DNA of 44,453 bases. Origin: Methanothermobacter sp049720995. Lineage in GTDB: Archaea > Methanobacteriota > Methanobacteria > Methanobacteriales > Methanothermobacteraceae. A program made the translations under genes and the position numbers. Position 1 is the stretch's first letter. Each line of letters begins with the position of its first letter. Below the pieces are notes generated by a model. The model did not search any database. It was not told where the DNA came from and was given only the letters and a program-made list of their open reading frames with translations. Shown one piece after another: positions 8,219-15,401 of this stretch. Location: assembly GCF_049720995.1 (NCBI RefSeq), contig NZ_JBNASF010000015.1, positions 1 to 44,453 of the forward strand. Direction: 5' to 3'.

Positions 8219-9466
8219 ATGTCGCCTACAAGTTTGCTTGTTGTGGAAGATGAGAGTATAGTGGCCATGGACATCAAGCACAGGGCTGAGGGTCTTGGCT
8301 ACAGGGTGGTTGGCATGGCAGCCTCAGGTGAGGAGGCAATAAAACTTGCCCGTGAGGAGAAACCCGACCTTGTACTCATGGATATAGTGCTCAAGGGCGA
8401 AATGGACGGGATAGAGGCGGCAGAGGTCATAAGAGAGGAGATGAATATACCCGTTGTTTACCTCACAGCATACTCCGATGAGAAGACTCTGAGCCGTGCA
8501 AAACTCACAGGACCCTTCGGGTATATAATAAAGCCCTTTGAGGATCGTGAGCTTCACAGTGCAATCGAGGTGGCCCTCTACAAGCACAGGATGGACAGTA
8601 AACTCCGCGAAAGTGAGGAACGCTACAGGGCCCTCCTTGAGACATCACCCGATCCCATAATCCTCCTGGACTCTGACTCAAGGATACTCTTTGCAAACAG
8701 AACCGTCGAGGAGTTAACAGGGCTTGACAGGAAGAGGTTAAGGGGTAAGAAATTCTCCATCTTCGAAAGGAAGGGTCTTTTATCAGGTGAAGTCGTTGAG
8801 AAGATCCTTGACCTCATGAACCGTGAGCATAAGAACTTTGAAATCGAATTTGTTGACGTAAAGGGAAGGAAGCACCATTTTGAGATACACTCCACCACCA
8901 TTGAGACAACAACCGAGAAGAACCTCCTCCAGATAATAGGACACGACATCACAGGGAGGGTGGAGGCCGAGAAGAGGAGGGAGGAACTCATCCTGGAGAG
9001 GTCAAAGGCCCAGCTTTATGGGTTCGTTGTTTCGGCTGTGCCTGTCTTTGCATCATCAATCCCTCCACAGCTCAGAAATGCCATCATAAAGAACTTTGCA
9101 GACAGGTTTGAGAAGAACCTGAAACCCAACTTCCATAGGATGATGGAGAAGCTGGGGGTTGTTGAGGATATCCGGTCTGGCAGGGCACCGGAGAGGGTTT
9201 TCAATGCATACATAAAGTGGCTTTCAGGGTTTCTCGGGAACCTTGGAATCGAGACCACGCTCCGAAAGGAGAAGTCGAGGTATGTCCTTGAATTCAAAAC
9301 GTTTCCCTGGATCAGTGAGGTACGTCAGAATCCCATCTTCTCGCTCATATTCAGGGCCATGCTGATGAGGAGCTTCACCTGGACAGGTATCAAGGGAAGC
9401 GTAATACAGACGTCAACGCTGAGGAGCAGGGACGAGAACCTCACATTCGAATTCCATATGGTATAG
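8219..9466 (+). CDS. Response regulator: REC-PAS with methanogen-type output domain
   Basis: This is a predicted signalling protein of 415 residues. The receiver domain (1-125) has the acidic pair E10/D11, phospho-acceptor D55 (LVLMD), T83 and K105 (GYIIKPF). A PAS domain (about 128-250) follows, then a short coiled coil. The C-terminal segment of about 155 residues has no DNA-binding or enzymatic motif that I recognise; in position and composition it resembles the archaeal output domain named MetOD1 (from memory). The start is well supported by GGAGG five bases before the ATG. A KaiC-like ATPase follows 62 bases later on the same strand, so the two may act together. The cognate kinase could be the one at 91-1119, but nothing shows this directly. 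Confidence 0.9.
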   Translation: MSPTSLLVVEDESIVAMDIKHRAEGLGYRVVGMAASGEEAIKLAREEKPDLVLMDIVLKGEMDGIEAAEVIREEMNIPVVYLTAYSDEKTLSRAKLTGPFGYIIKPFEDRELHSAIEVALYKHRMDSKLRESEERYRALLETSPDPIILLDSDSRILFANRTVEELTGLDRKRLRGKKFSIFERKGLLSGEVVEKILDLMNREHKNFEIEFVDVKGRKHHFEIHSTTIETTTEKNLLQIIGHDITGRVEAEKRREELILERSKAQLYGFVVSAVPVFASSIPPQLRNAIIKNFADRFEKNLKPNFHRMMEKLGVVEDIRSGRAPERVFNAYIKWLSGFLGNLGIETTLRKEKSRYVLEFKTFPWISEVRQNPIFSLIFRAMLMRSFTWTGIKGSVIQTSTLRSRDENLTFEFHMV

Positions 9467-9507
9467 TGATGAGAGGGGAACATCACATTTGGATTCATAA
9501 GATATTG
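9437..9507 (+). repeat. Imperfect duplication of the response regulator 3' end
   Basis: The last codons of the response regulator (9437-9466, starting AACCTCACATTCGAATTC) recur 42 bases downstream at 9479-9507 (AACATCACATTTGGATTC), with about 80 percent identity over some 29 bases. The second copy is noncoding and precedes the ribosome binding site of the KaiC-like gene. Confidence 0.5.
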
Positions 9508-9528
9508 AATGGATTAAGGGGGTAAATG

Positions 9529-10242
9529 ATGGATGCTATATCTAGGTTAGGCACGGGGGTTAAGGGACTCGACGATATAATAGGGGGATATCCGAAGGGG
9601 AGGAGTATTCTTGTAACAGGTGATGCCGGGGCCGGTAAGACCATCATGGCACTCCACTTTGCCATTGAGAGTGCAAAGAAGGGTCTCAAGACCGTCTATG
9701 TTACAACGGAGGAGGACGAGACTGACCTGAGGATACAGTGCGCCTCACTTGGGTGGGATATAGATGAACTGATGGAATCAGACACCCTGAGGATCATAGG
9801 ACTCTCTGCCATAAGGGCAAGGCTCACAGAGGCAGAGATACATATAGGCATTGAATCCGTCAAGGGAAACCTTCAGAAGATACTGGCTGAGATCCCTGAG
9901 GATACTGAGGTGCTTGTAATAGACAGCATTGGCAGCCATACAGAGAAACTCACAACACACGAGTTCCGGGACCAGTTTGACCTCCTCATCTATGAACTCA
10001 AGAAGAGGGGTATCACTGCAATGATAATCCTTGACAGCGCCACCTCCATGGAGTTCAATGAGATAGCCCTCTACGCGGTATACGGGGCCATAAAGCTGAT
10101 AAAGAGGGAGAACCCCTACACAGGTAGAAGGGAGAGGGTTATGGACATTATAAAGATGAGGAGCACAAGGACACCAATTGAATTTGTACCGTACATCATA
10201 TCAGATAATGGCCTTGAGGTCATAGAGAACCCTGAAGATTGA
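9529..10242 (+). CDS. KaiC-like RecA-superfamily ATPase, single domain
   Basis: This is a 237-residue ATPase of the archaeal KaiC-like group. Relative to the upstream ATG, Walker A is GDAGAGKT (32-39), a tandem Glu pair that is catalytic in KaiC follows strand 2 (TTEED, about 60-64), and Walker B is VLVIDS with Asp near 133. Later the sequence TRTPIEFVPYII resembles the conserved KaiC C-terminal part. There is only one KaiC domain, not the clock-type double domain. The first ATG at 9526 is three bases after GGGGG, and the second (9529) has better spacing, so I use it. Its place right behind a response regulator suggests a signal-relay or scaffold role, as proposed for other archaeal KaiC homologues; its targets are unknown. 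Confidence 0.88.
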   Translation: MDAISRLGTGVKGLDDIIGGYPKGRSILVTGDAGAGKTIMALHFAIESAKKGLKTVYVTTEEDETDLRIQCASLGWDIDELMESDTLRIIGLSAIRARLTEAEIHIGIESVKGNLQKILAEIPEDTEVLVIDSIGSHTEKLTTHEFRDQFDLLIYELKKRGITAMIILDSATSMEFNEIALYAVYGAIKLIKRENPYTGRRERVMDIIKMRSTRTPIEFVPYIISDNGLEVIENPED

Positions 10243-10245
10243 AAC

Positions 10246-10315
10246 CACTGAAAAAAATGGTGCTGGGAGGTTCTTCAAATTATTTGAAGCAACTTAATTC
10301 CTGAATTTTTCAGTG
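10246..10315. other. Nested inverted repeats downstream of the KaiC-like gene
   Basis: A perfect 10-base outer inverted repeat (CACTGAAAAA at 10246-10255, TTTTTCAGTG at 10306-10315) encloses a perfect 7-base inner one (CTTCAAA and TTTGAAG with a 3-base loop, 10273-10289). The 70-base element could be a terminator for the response regulator/KaiC-like pair, a structured RNA or a miniature element. No target-site duplication flanks it. Confidence 0.6.
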
Positions 10316-10340
10316 TCTCCTTATCTTAGTAATAATTAGA

Positions 10341-10359
10341 TAATTTTATATATTATATT
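10341..10359 (+). promoter_or_regulatory. TATA region for the small Cys protein
   Basis: The stretch TAATTTTATATATTATATT holds at least one good TATA element. It lies 45-60 bases before the TTG start at 10404, so the small gene probably has its own promoter. Confidence 0.5.
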
Positions 10360-10403
10360 ATTACATAATACTGATCAAGGTTATTCAAAAGGAGGTTTGC
10401 ATA

Positions 10404-10613
10404 TTGAAGAAAAAGGTCATAATAAAGATCTTTGAAATGAAAAAACAGTGCGAATTTCCTTGCGGGGTGAAAATTTCAGAGAAAACAGTTGGCCAGTTTC
10501 TGAATGAGATTATGACCCGCGATGTGGGCATGGGCAGCAAATATGTGGTGGAGGTATATGAAAACTGGTGCGACAGCCCATACATCTTTTATCTTGACGG
10601 AAAAAAATCGTAG
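10404..10613 (+). CDS. Small Cys-containing protein of unknown function
   Basis: This frame encodes 69 residues. I do not recognise the family. It is likely real because a strong TATA region lies upstream and GGAGG sits eight bases before a TTG start. The predicted fold starts with a hydrophobic strand (KKVIIKIFEM), then CEFPCG (Cys16 and Cys20, spaced CxxxC). A helix-like centre and a strand (KYVVEVYENW) ending at Cys56 follow. The Cys arrangement after a first beta strand recalls thioredoxin-fold or metal-binding small proteins, but that is only a suggestion. It is convergent with the M42 peptidase, with 18 bases between the genes. Confidence 0.7.
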   Translation: MKKKVIIKIFEMKKQCEFPCGVKISEKTVGQFLNEIMTRDVGMGSKYVVEVYENWCDSPYIFYLDGKKS

Positions 10614-10631
10614 TAAAAAGGTGTGGGGGGT

Positions 10632-11654
10632 TTACAGTCTTTCAATTGCCTTGACAAGAAGGTCAACGGTCATCTTGATGTCCTTCATGCTTGCCATGCT
10701 AACCGTTGTGTGGATGTACCTTGTGGGTACAGAGACCACACCTGCGGGTATACCCTCCCTTGTGAGGTGAATGGCTGTTGCATCGGTCGTGCCCCCCTCA
10801 CTCACCTCTATCTGCACAGGTATATCCTCCTCCCTTGCGGTCTCAAGAAGCCAGTCCTTAACCCCTGGATGGGTTATTATACCCCTACCACCTGCATCTG
10901 TGAGGATGACAGCAGGGCCACCATCCAGCTTTGCAGGTGCCTCCTCCTCCTTCATACCGGGGTGATCACCGGCTATTGTAACGTCAAGGGCAAGGGCCAT
11001 ATCAGGGTTGAGTCTGAAAGCCGAGGTCCTGGCACCCTTCAGCCCGACCTCCTCCTGTACCGTTCCAACACCGTAAACCGTTGCATCAGCATCAACCCTT
11101 TTAAGGACCTCAACCATTACAAGGCACCCTATACGGTTATCAAGTGCCTTACCTGTGAATCGGGAATTGGGAAGTTCACTGTAGGGTGCGTGGAATGTCA
11201 CTGGATCCCCCACAGAGACAAGTTCCTCTGCATCCTCACGGGACTCTGCCCCTATATCGATGAACATGTTATCATGGGTTGTAACCTTCTTCCTCTCAGC
11301 GGCCTTCATCCTGTGCGGGGGCTTGGATCCAATGACACCCATCACAGGGCCATTCTCCCCGTGGATCCAGACAGCCTGATTGAGTATCATCTGGTCACTG
11401 ATTCCCCCGATCTTTGAGAACCTTATGAAGCCCTTCTTATCGATGTGCCTCACCATGAGGCCTATCTCATCCATGTGGGCTGCAAGCATGACCGAGGGAC
11501 CAGACCCGCTCCTGGTTGCGATGATGTTACCCAGCCTGTCCTCCTCTATCCTATCAACATGACCCTCAAGTTCAGATGCTATGATATCCCTTACCTCTCC
11601 CTCAAATCCAGAGACTCCACTGGCAAGTGAGAGACGCTTCATGAGTTCCTTCAT
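10632..11654 (-). CDS. M42 family metallo-aminopeptidase (TET/glutamyl aminopeptidase type)
   Basis: This is a cytoplasmic dinuclear zinc aminopeptidase of 340 residues, probably forming a large tetrahedral assembly like other archaeal TET peptidases. The metal and catalytic residues are visible: AAHMDEIG (first His and catalytic Asp), GKALDNRIG (bridging Asp), VQEEVGLKG (catalytic Glu pair), LALDVTIAGD and the C-terminal YIHTTVSMAS His. The start at 11654 is set by CGGTG five bases upstream; the open frame continues upstream but without support. It is 12 bases downstream of a small membrane protein gene, so the two probably share a promoter. The family trims peptides released by the proteasome. 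Confidence 0.95.
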   Translation of the reverse strand: MKELMKRLSLASGVSGFEGEVRDIIASELEGHVDRIEEDRLGNIIATRSGSGPSVMLAAHMDEIGLMVRHIDKKGFIRFSKIGGISDQMILNQAVWIHGENGPVMGVIGSKPPHRMKAAERKKVTTHDNMFIDIGAESREDAEELVSVGDPVTFHAPYSELPNSRFTGKALDNRIGCLVMVEVLKRVDADATVYGVGTVQEEVGLKGARTSAFRLNPDMALALDVTIAGDHPGMKEEEAPAKLDGGPAVILTDAGGRGIITHPGVKDWLLETAREEDIPVQIEVSEGGTTDATAIHLTREGIPAGVVSVPTRYIHTTVSMASMKDIKMTVDLLVKAIERL

Positions 11655-11665
11655 ACAATCACCGC

Positions 11666-11881
11666 TCATTTCCTGATGGATTTTATGATTACAAGAACCC
11701 CAATGATAACCAGAAGGGCCTGGGGCCAGAACCTTGAATACTGGGGTGGTATAAGGCCTGATGCAAAGGCAAACCATATAACACCCATGATCACCAGCAT
11801 TGACCCGAGGTAGATCCCCCACAGGCTTTTCCCATGCTCTGGCTTTCTGGGTTTTCTTTTAATCTCAACTTCATCTTCCAT
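11666..11881 (-). CDS. Small two-span membrane protein, LiaF/DUF5668-like
   Basis: This is a 71-residue protein with a charged N-terminus (EDEVEIKRKPRKPEHGK) and two hydrophobic spans (about 19-41 and 52-66) separated by PPQYSRFWPQ. The span-W-P-span layout is like the transmembrane part of LiaF/DUF5668 proteins. No function is known to me. The start is supported by AGGAGG with eight bases of spacing. It is the first gene of a two-gene unit with the M42 peptidase. Confidence 0.8.
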   Translation of the reverse strand: MEDEVEIKRKPRKPEHGKSLWGIYLGSMLVIMGVIWFAFASGLIPPQYSRFWPQALLVIIGVLVIIKSIRK

Positions 11882-11915
11882 TATGGATTCCTCCTCCTAA
11901 TTCTATCTTCAAGCT

Positions 11916-11930
11916 GGTATAAAATATTTG
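11916..11930 (-). promoter_or_regulatory. TATA box for the membrane protein-M42 peptidase unit
   Basis: On the minus strand this reads CAAATATTTTATACC, about 40 bases before the ATG at 11881. It is a good archaeal TATA match. Confidence 0.5.
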
Positions 11931-11960
11931 GCGACCATCCACCTCAACCTGTGGATTGAA

Positions 11961-11975
11961 ATAAACTTATTAAAT
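11961..11975 (+). promoter_or_regulatory. TATA element implying a leaderless transcript
   Basis: The sequence around AAACTTATTAAATG is centred about 27 bases before the ATG at 11996, and no ribosome binding site precedes that ATG. Spacing and the missing SD together suggest that transcription starts at or next to the start codon. Confidence 0.45.
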
Positions 11976-11995
11976 GTCCGGTACAATAGAGTACC

Positions 11996-12751
11996 ATGAT
12001 TTCAAGGGACCATCCACGCTATCATTCACTTATACAGAGAGAGAAAATAACAGATGCCTGGCGAAAGGGCATACTTGCAGATTCAGGGATGATCGCCCAT
12101 GGAAGGGGTGAGGCCTTTGACTACCTCCTGGGTGAAGAGACAACAGAACCTGCCAGAAAAGCCATAAGGGCTGCAGCAGCAGCTCTTATCCTTGCAGAGA
12201 ACCCTGTAATTTCAGTTAATGGAAACACTGCGGCACTTGTCCCCGCGGAGGTGGTGGAACTTGCAGGGAAGATCGGTGGAAGAATCGAGATAAACCTCTT
12301 CCACAGGACAGAGAAAAGGGTGAAACTAATCGAGGAGGTCCTGAGGAAACATGGAGCATCAGAGGTCCTCGGAACAGGGAAACTCATGCACATAGATGGT
12401 ATAATGAGCCCGAGGGCAACAGCAAGTCCTGATGGAATATACAGCGCCGATACAGTCCTTGTGCCCCTCGAGGATGGTGACAGGACTGAGATACTGAGAA
12501 AATCGGGAAAAACGGTTATAACCGTGGACCTCAACCCCCTCTCACGCACCTCAAGGAGGGCCAGTATAAGCATAACCGATAACATTGTAAGGGCTGTGCC
12601 TGCACTGATAGATGCTGTGGGGGAACTCAGGGGCACCCCATGGGAGGAACTTGAAGGTATCCTCAGGGAATTTGACAACACAGAAAACCTGAGGGAAACC
12701 ATAAAATTGCTTGATATAAGGCGTTACAATCCAGAGATTGAATCCCCATAA
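11996..12751 (+). CDS. 4-phosphopantoate--beta-alanine ligase (phosphopantothenate synthetase)
   Basis: This is the archaeal enzyme that joins 4-phosphopantoate and beta-alanine using ATP. With pantoate kinase it replaces the bacterial PanC/PanK steps of CoA synthesis. The 251-residue protein has the family hallmarks: HPRYHSL near the N-terminus, IAHGRGEAFDYLLGE, PVISVNGNTAAL, INLFHRTEKR, VLVPLEDGDRTEIL and DLNPLSRTSR. No SD precedes the ATG, and a TATA element about 27 bases upstream suggests a leaderless mRNA. A UPF0200 P-loop kinase starts 20 bases downstream and is likely in the same transcript. Confidence 0.95.
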   Translation: MISRDHPRYHSLIQREKITDAWRKGILADSGMIAHGRGEAFDYLLGEETTEPARKAIRAAAAALILAENPVISVNGNTAALVPAEVVELAGKIGGRIEINLFHRTEKRVKLIEEVLRKHGASEVLGTGKLMHIDGIMSPRATASPDGIYSADTVLVPLEDGDRTEILRKSGKTVITVDLNPLSRTSRRASISITDNIVRAVPALIDAVGELRGTPWEELEGILREFDNTENLRETIKLLDIRRYNPEIESP

Positions 12752-12770
12752 AATACATGAGTGTGTTAAA

Positions 12771-13307
12771 ATGGTGGTTATCGGAGTTTCAGGGATGCCA
12801 GGAGCAGGTAAGGGTGTTGTTTCAAGGGTCGCCGAGTCCATGGGATTTCAGGTTATAAGGATGGGTGACGTTATAAGGGATGAGGCAAGAAAACGCGGTG
12901 AGGACCCGGGGGTGACGGCTGTCCGCCTCAGAGAGGAATACGGTGAATACGTTGTTGCCGAGAAGTGTGTTGAAAGAATCCAGGAGGCAGAATCAGACAG
13001 GTTCCTTATAGAGGGAATAAGGAGCCCTTACGAGGTGGAAATATTCAGAGAGAACTTCCCGGGATTCAGGGTGATATCTGTATTTTCAACCAGAAAGACA
13101 AGATTCAGACGTCTCAAAAAGCGTAGAAGAGAGGATGATTCATCAAGTTACAGTGAATTCATTGAAAGGGATGAAAGGGAACTTGGATTCGGAATAGGGA
13201 ATGTAATAGCGACCTCAGATTACATGATAGTCAATGAGGGCCCCATCTGGAAGATAAAAAATCAGGCAAAAAAGATACTTAGGAAACTATGCGAGGAGGG
13301 AAGATGA
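12771..13307 (+). CDS. UPF0200-type P-loop nucleotide kinase
   Basis: This 178-residue protein of the UPF0200 family is related to adenylate kinase/dephospho-CoA kinase folds. Walker A is GMPGAGKG (residues 8-15). RMGDVIRDEARKRG looks like the nucleotide-monophosphate binding region, LIEGIRSPYEVE like a Walker B strand, and RLKKRRREDD like a lid rich in Arg. The substrate is unknown to me. Being next to a CoA biosynthesis gene makes a CoA-related phosphorylation worth considering, but this is inference. The start at 12771 has GAGTG seven bases upstream. Its TGA overlaps the start region of the UPF0201 gene, indicating translational coupling. Confidence 0.9.
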   Translation: MVVIGVSGMPGAGKGVVSRVAESMGFQVIRMGDVIRDEARKRGEDPGVTAVRLREEYGEYVVAEKCVERIQEAESDRFLIEGIRSPYEVEIFRENFPGFRVISVFSTRKTRFRRLKKRRREDDSSSYSEFIERDERELGFGIGNVIATSDYMIVNEGPIWKIKNQAKKILRKLCEEGR

Positions 13308-13714
13308 TGGATACCGTGAGGGTTAAGGTTCCGGTGAGGGCAACAGAGGACCCTGAGAAGGTCAGGGAGGCCGTTATGAACGTATTCCCAGACCTTGAAA
13401 TTGAGAGTTATGGAGATTTCCTCAAGGGTGAAGGCAATACTGAAATTCTCAGGGAACTCAGGGAGGCCCTTGAGCTGCGGAGGATACGTTTAACCGCGCG
13501 GGGAATCCTGGTTAAGAACATGAGGGGCAAATTGACCCGAATTTATATAAACAAGCAGGCGGCACTCATAGGACGTGTCAATGTTCTCGAGGAGCCCATC
13601 ACCCCCCTTGGGGATATAATGGTCGAGATTGAATCAGATGATATAATGGGGATCATTGACTGGCTTGCACCTGATGTATCCAGGGAGAGGGACGAAGGTA
13701 TGGATGAAAAATAA
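13307..13714 (+). CDS. UPF0201 family protein
   Basis: This 135-residue conserved archaeal protein is of unknown function. It is compact and mixed alpha/beta, with an N-terminal part VRVKVPVRATEDPEKV and a central basic segment LRRIRLTARGILVKNM; some have suggested an RNA-binding role for the family, and I cannot confirm it. There are ATGs at 13304 and 13307; the second is seven bases after GGAGG, the spacing used by neighbouring genes. The frame overlaps the end of UPF0200, so the two are probably co-translated. The gene is convergent with the Dph6-like gene. Confidence 0.88.
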   Translation: MDTVRVKVPVRATEDPEKVREAVMNVFPDLEIESYGDFLKGEGNTEILRELREALELRRIRLTARGILVKNMRGKLTRIYINKQAALIGRVNVLEEPITPLGDIMVEIESDDIMGIIDWLAPDVSRERDEGMDEK

Positions 13715-13719
13715 AAAGC

Positions 13720-13784
13720 AATCCTATCAACAAGCACTCCAGATAAACTAACAAAAAATAAAACTAATCCTTATCAACAAGTAC
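13720..13784. repeat. Direct repeat of the dph6-like gene 3' end
   Basis: AATCCTATCAACAAGCAC (13720-13737) and AATCCTTATCAACAAGTAC (13766-13784) match with one indel and one change, 46 bases apart. The second copy is the coding 3' end of the Dph6-like gene (VLVDKD and stop); the first is a noncoding duplicate between convergent genes. Confidence 0.55.
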
Positions 13785-14444
13785 AGCCCTCTTTATATCC
13801 ATGAATCCATTATCAAAGAACCACTTCTTTTCATATTCAAGTATCTCAAGTCTCTTCTTAAATATGGGACCATCAAGGACAAGGGTCTCAGCCTCACCAC
13901 CTTCAAAGGCGGGGTTTATACCATACCTCTCACTGAGATCAGCGAGTTCAGAGATCATCCTCCTGTCAACAATCCTCCCAAGCCATGACTCATCCAGGCC
14001 CTCAGCTGCAACCGCTGTTACCATGACCCTGAATCCAAGGTCAACCACCTCCTCCATATAATCCAGCGGGTCCCTGTGCCAGAGGGGTGCCACGGACTTA
14101 AGGCCAAGGCCCCTGCAGACCTCATCTATCCTTGACCTCTGATACTCAGAGTAAAGTGCCCCTGAGTAAACAGCATCTACACCCCTCTCCTTCAGCATGG
14201 AAAGAGTCTCTGCAAGGTCCTCAACCTCCTCCTCCTCAACACCCTCAGTCCTGGATTCAATGAGGGGTATTCCAAGGGCCTCTGCAAGGAGGGATGTGAG
14301 TTGGATGTTTGGCACATGGTACATGTGGGACTCGGGGTTATCTGATACCATTGAAACAAGAAATCGAACCTCCGACTCCTGGAGTGCATGGTAGAGGGCC
14401 ATTGTACTGTCCTTACCCCCTGAATATAGAACCGCGGACCTCAT
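13764..14444 (-). CDS. Diphthine--ammonia ligase (Dph6-like PP-loop ATPase)
   Basis: This is a PP-loop ATP pyrophosphatase of 226 residues in the Dph6/MJ0570 group, which amidates diphthine on elongation factor 2. The PP-loop SGGKDST is at residues 8-14. The family motif YSGALYSEYQRSRID lies in the middle, and EGGEAETLVLDGP near the C-terminus. The ATG at 14444 follows AGGAGG, which is itself the last codons of the upstream membrane protein gene, so the two are coupled. It lacks the extra C-terminal domain seen in eukaryotic Dph6. Confidence 0.9.
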   Translation of the reverse strand: MRSAVLYSGGKDSTMALYHALQESEVRFLVSMVSDNPESHMYHVPNIQLTSLLAEALGIPLIESRTEGVEEEEVEDLAETLSMLKERGVDAVYSGALYSEYQRSRIDEVCRGLGLKSVAPLWHRDPLDYMEEVVDLGFRVMVTAVAAEGLDESWLGRIVDRRMISELADLSERYGINPAFEGGEAETLVLDGPIFKKRLEILEYEKKWFFDNGFMDIKRAVLVDKD

Positions 14445-14447
14445 GCT

Positions 14448-15242
14448 TCACCTCCTGTACTTCCTGTAAATCTTCCTGAAAGAACCCATGATGGAATCTA
14501 TGAAAACACCTGCAAGACCCGTTATCACTCCAAGAACACCACAGAAGAGTACTATATTGGATTTAGCCGGTAAAGACCTCCTGAGTTCAGCCACCTTATC
14601 CTCTGAAGGGCCCCTGACACCTGTTACAACGATGTCCCTCGCCTCAAGGTAGGAGACGACTGCATCGACATTTGCTGGCTTCACCTCCACCACCAGCTTA
14701 ACCGTGCTGTACCTTGTGTTTATACCTCCGGTGTACATGAGCCACTCCGCAAGGTTCTCAAGGGCATTCACAGGGTTGTATCCCCTTTTAACCTGCAGGA
14801 TTATGGTGCCATTCGTGTAAACATTCCATGAGGTTATATTGGAGTCTATAACCACTATTTTATCCTCTATTATTCTTTTACGTTCCTCTGTGAATTTATC
14901 TGTCTTTATCACGATCCCCTCAGAGTGGACATCCACAACCCCCTCCTGGGAGGCAAGATCCTCTTTGAGCCTCTCTATATCGGTATCTGTTGAGACATCC
15001 GCGGTTACGGTTTCTGTGGCTCCAGATGTTGAGAGGTATATGCTCCTTGCAATTTCAGGGATCTCATCGTAAACCGGTGAGATAAGGAATGCACCGCCAA
15101 TGGTCCCTGCAATGAAGCCTATGAATATCACGAATATAATGTTCTTGCTGCCAATTACAGGCGTCATGAGGCCAGCGGAGAATATGAATGCAAGTAGAAG
15201 CAAAAATAGGGCCAGCATTACGATTACACTCAGAACATCCAT
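14448..15242 (-). CDS. Membrane-anchored protein of unknown function
   Basis: This 264-residue protein is unrecognised. Two hydrophobic spans occur near the N-terminus (about 4-25 and 34-55) and one near the C-terminus (about 230-252). Between them is a likely extracytoplasmic region of about 170 residues with three NxS/T sequons and repeated short alpha/beta units (VVDVHSEGIVIK, VKLVVEVKPANVDAVVSYLE) that could bind ligands. The ATG at 15242 is chosen over the GTG nine bases earlier because CGGTG lies six bases before it. It precedes the Dph6-like gene by three bases and has its own TATA box, so it is not simply the end of the pilin operon. Confidence 0.75.
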   Translation of the reverse strand: MDVLSVIVMLALFLLLLAFIFSAGLMTPVIGSKNIIFVIFIGFIAGTIGGAFLISPVYDEIPEIARSIYLSTSGATETVTADVSTDTDIERLKEDLASQEGVVDVHSEGIVIKTDKFTEERKRIIEDKIVVIDSNITSWNVYTNGTIILQVKRGYNPVNALENLAEWLMYTGGINTRYSTVKLVVEVKPANVDAVVSYLEARDIVVTGVRGPSEDKVAELRRSLPAKSNIVLFCGVLGVITGLAGVFIDSIMGSFRKIYRKYRR

Positions 15243-15304
15243 TTTATTCACCGTGAATCCTTTTGAGGGGCGCTTTAATCACTTACCAATAATATCTCAG
15301 CTGG

Positions 15305-15317
15305 CCTTAAATATGTT
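15305..15317 (-). promoter_or_regulatory. TATA box for the membrane protein-dph6 unit
   Basis: On the minus strand this reads AACATATTTAAGG, about 68 bases before the ATG at 15242. It suggests that transcription restarts after the pilin-like operon. Confidence 0.4.
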
Positions 15318-15331
15318 GTGATTATTGCCCG

Positions 15332-15401
15332 CAGGTGAATTCCCTGCCCCGAGAGATGAAATAAGGATTCTGCGGACTGCTTAATCAGGTGAATTCCCTG
15401 C
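15332..15401. repeat. 16-base direct repeat at the end of the pilin-like operon
   Basis: CAGGTGAATTCCCTGC occurs at 15332-15347 and 15386-15401, exactly 54 bases apart. The latter copy spans the stop codon of the PepSY-like gene; the former is noncoding. Each copy can also fold back on itself (GCAGG/CCTGC around GAATTC). Confidence 0.65.

Noticed and set aside
10246..10315. Transposon with terminal inverted repeats
   Set aside because: No flanking target duplication and no transposase remnant; kept only as a structured element.
10623..11417. Plus-strand open frame of 264 codons
   Set aside because: It lies entirely opposite the well-supported M42 peptidase; its translation is Cys/His-rich nonsense without family motifs or a ribosome binding site.
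12121..12702. Minus-strand open frame of 193 codons
   Set aside because: It is antisense to the phosphopantothenate synthetase gene, with Ser/Leu-rich low-information sequence typical of a shadow frame.
14448..15242. Assigning the 264-residue membrane protein to the pilus operon
   Set aside because: A separate TATA box lies before it and it is coupled to the Dph6-like gene; no pilin features are present.
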